Positions 62,235 through 64,000 of a stretch of 64,000 bases of DNA are shown one piece after another (the stretch's first letter is position 1; every line of letters starts with the position of its first letter). Source of the DNA: Pythium myriotylum. Lineage: Eukaryota > Oomycota > Peronosporomycetes > Pythiales > Pythiaceae. Under the pieces are notes generated by a model. The model was given only the letters and a program-made list of their open reading frames with translations. It searched no databases and was not told the origin of the DNA. Both the position numbers and the translations under genes were made by a program. The DNA is taken from contig JALJCQ010000001.1 in the NCBI GenBank assembly GCA_023091665.1, positions 2,666,001 to 2,730,000 on the forward strand, read 5' to 3'.

Positions 62235-63092
62235 CTACTCGGATCTACGCGACCGCGAGTCTCGCCGCACACGTTGGAAGTCGTTCAGGCAGTTTGGCGA
62301 GATCTGGCCCGTTGAGAACGAGATATTGGAGTTCTGCATGCACACGACGACTTTCGAGAGAGATCCAAGTGCACGTTGGAGTCCAGCGACGAAGTCCATG
62401 TCAGTGCCTAGCCAACTGCAGGTGCCGTTTTCGTTAAACACGAACCGCAGCCGACCAGGCACGGAAATAGTGTTGCCCACGAGCTCCTGGATCGCTTCCT
62501 CGTCGCCGCGGAGGCTCGGGTACAGGCACGCGACTCCTTCCCGTCGCGGCCGGAGCGTGAGCACGATGTTGATGACCACGGCCGTGGACGCGTCCATGGG
62601 CGCGACCTCGAGCCCGCTCGAGAGGTACTGCGTCGTGTGGAAGAAGCTTCGGTAGAGCCTCCACTGCTCCACGAGCTCGTCGATGCCCTCGTAATCAGGT
62701 CCGCCGACGTCGGCGACCATGACAGCGCGCAGGAACTGCTCCTGCTCGCGCTCGCGGCGTGGCACGAGGCCGAACTCGAACTGGCGGAGATACTCGAGCG
62801 CGATGCGCCCCGGTGCCCCGCCTGCCGTCGACCGCGAGTGGAACACGTAGCGGCTCTCTACGAGCGCGCGGTGGTCCATCTGCAGACGCGCGACGGTCTC
62901 GGCGAGCCGACAGACCTCGCTCTCGAGCTCGTGCGTGCGGTCCTTCTGCTTGGCGCGGTGCCGTCGCTGGTGGAGCTTGTACTGGAGCCGTCGGCGGTGC
63001 GCTTTCTCTTCGGGCGTGAGCTTGCGTCGCGGCCGCGTCGCGAGCAGGAGCTGCTCGAGCTCGACGATCGACTCGTAGTCGGCGAGGTCCAT
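62235..63092 (-). CDS. oomycete bZIP transcription factor with non-canonical basic region
   Basis: 285 aa from ATG 63092 (MDLADYESIVELEQ). The basic region RRRLQYKLHQRRHRAKQKDR is followed by a short leucine zipper (LESEVCRLAETVARLQMDHR). In canonical bZIPs the first part is Nxx(A)(A)xx(S/C)R. Here the invariant Asn position is Tyr and the Ser/Cys position is His. Oomycetes are known for bZIPs with changed residues at this Asn, usually to Cys, so the protein fits that clade. The C-terminal 180 residues form a mixed alpha/beta region (DASTAVVINIVLTLRP, ISVPGRLRFVFNENG), a conserved-looking tail of unknown role. Single exon. Confidence 0.82.
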   Translation of the reverse strand: MDLADYESIVELEQLLLATRPRRKLTPEEKAHRRRLQYKLHQRRHRAKQKDRTHELESEVCRLAETVARLQMDHRALVESRYVFHSRSTAGGAPGRIALEYLRQFEFGLVPRREREQEQFLRAVMVADVGGPDYEGIDELVEQWRLYRSFFHTTQYLSSGLEVAPMDASTAVVINIVLTLRPRREGVACLYPSLRGDEEAIQELVGNTISVPGRLRFVFNENGTCSWLGTDMDFVAGLQRALGSLSKVVVCMQNSNISFSTGQISPNCLNDFQRVRRDSRSRRSE

Positions 63093-63646
63093 GGGCACAA
63101 GTCAAGTGGCGACTGGGGGAGGGGAGCGAGCACGGCTGCGGGAAGTTGTAGCTGCTCGATGAGTCGAACGTCCAGTGAGTCAGCGTGCGCGGGACGGACG
63201 ACATGGAGCGGAAGGTTAAGTGATGCCGTCGCAAACGGACGGGGTGAAACACAGAAGAGCGGGTCTCGGTGGACAGAAGTACCACCCTCGCACCACCTGA
63301 GCTTTGTGCCCCCATCACGCACTCGCGAATTCGTCGTTGATCGCGTCGCGACCTGCGGATAGTGGCACGCGTCTCGTCCTCCAGACTGCTGGGGAAACGG
63401 GAAGCGAGGCGCGTGGGAATGAACTGGGTCTCGCGTTCGTTGTTTTGCTTTGCCACACTACATACTAAGACCTATCTAGCTTCGCCGCTCGACACTACGC
63501 TAACTACACTACAGCTAAATATCAACAGATCCTATAATATATCCTTCTCCACTATCGTCCTTGTCACCCCACACCACGACACACGTCTTGACTGGCTCGG
63601 TCGACCCGCAGGGGCCTTATATATACAACCTCGAGCCGCGAGGGAT
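63093..63646. other. intergenic region right of the bZIP gene
   Basis: 554 bp without a supported gene. It should contain the bZIP promoter and the 3' end of the next minus-strand gene. A-T rich around 63470-63550, in contrast to the flanking GC-rich coding sequence. Confidence 0.45.
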
Positions 63647-64000
63647 CTAGTAGTACGAGTCCTTCATCAGCTCGAGCACGACGCTGAGCTCCTCGCCTGT
63701 GAACTCGGGCGCGGCCGGGTTCATGGGCGGAGGCACCGCGAACTTCATGCCGTCGTGGTCATGGTGCGACGGCGGAGGCGGGCGAAGGATGTGGTGGTGC
63801 GCTGGTGACGCGTGCGGGTGCGGCTGGTGTTCGTACTGGCCGCCCTCGCTCTCGTTCTTGAAGTTGCCTTCGTCATGACGCAGCGTGTGCGCGAACACTC
63901 CCGACCGGTGAGACGGAGCCCCGTACGACGAGCTCTCGGAGCTGATGGAGAGCGTGCCGCTCGACTCGTACATGGACGACAAACCCGAGCCGCTCCGCGA
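63647..64000 (-). CDS. 3' end of a gene running off the window (Ser/His/Pro-rich protein)
   Basis: The last 118 codons of a minus-strand frame that is open to the window edge, so the start is missing. The visible part is Ser-rich (SSMYESSGTLSISSESSSYG), then His/Pro-rich (HQPHPHASPAHHHILRPPPP), and ends in a short hydrophobic helix (EFTGEELSVVLELMKDSYY). No family recognised; the strong GC3 bias and protein-like ending make it a probable real gene. Confidence 0.5.
   Translation of the reverse strand, partial: SRSGSGLSSMYESSGTLSISSESSSYGAPSHRSGVFAHTLRHDEGNFKNESEGGQYEHQPHPHASPAHHHILRPPPPSHHDHDGMKFAVPPPMNPAAPEFTGEELSVVLELMKDSYY

Overview
This 64-kb window is nuclear DNA from a eukaryote, almost certainly an oomycete (Peronosporomycete; Pythium- or Phytophthora-like, species not determinable from sequence alone). 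The reasons are dense genes on both strands, very short GT-AG introns (about 50-105 nt), GC-rich third positions, a bZIP protein with an aberrant basic region of the kind oomycetes carry, secreted GH5 exo-1,3-beta-glucanases, and initiator elements matching the oomycete Inr+FPR core promoter (GCTCAYTYYNCAWTTT-like) a short distance upstream of several start codons.

Left flank (1-15.5 kb): the 3' part of an ERMP1/FXNA-type M28 ER metallopeptidase carrying an apparent 1-nt frameshift; a gene-poor 2.2-kb stretch; an unrecognised 301-aa protein; a dual-specificity-phosphatase-like protein with a damaged active site; two large disordered hypothetical proteins, one ending in a B-box-like zinc finger; a TPR protein with a degenerate 2-oxoglutarate/Fe(II) dioxygenase tail; and a secreted GH5 exo-glucanase.

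Centre (15.5-30.2 kb): the most striking part of the window, an array of 12 near-identical small secreted Gly/Tyr-rich protein genes of two kinds (A, 186-190 aa; B, 166-172 aa). They alternate in about 2.5-kb units. Seven genes (A1 B1 A2 B2 A3 B3 A4) lie on the minus strand and five (A5 B4 A6 B5 A7) on the plus strand, so the two arms are inverted copies transcribed outward from an asymmetric junction near 24.1 kb. A second GH5 glucanase, predicted to be GPI-anchored, lies beyond the right edge after COG6, so wall-glucan enzymes bracket the array. I infer a structural extracellular or cell-wall role for the A/B proteins.

Right flank (30.2-64 kb) is ordinary housekeeping sequence with some oddities: COG6, GH5-2, an STK19 homologue, a membrane-linked hormone-sensitive-lipase-like hydrolase, a coiled-coil protein, a SAM-domain protein, an eIF2-alpha-kinase-type kinase, a trefoil/GH31 membrane protein that has lost its catalytic nucleophile, a WDR91 homologue, a CTL/SLC44 transporter, a small ankyrin-like protein, an unknown protein, a CFAP97-like protein, ALG12, a zinc-finger/degenerate-cupin protein, a bZIP factor, and the 3' end of a gene that runs off the window.

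Several genes encode enzyme folds with missing catalytic residues (GH31, 2OG dioxygenase, cupin, DSP). No tRNA, rRNA, CRISPR or transposase gene was recognised. Exon boundaries were placed by eye from reading frame and splice sites.
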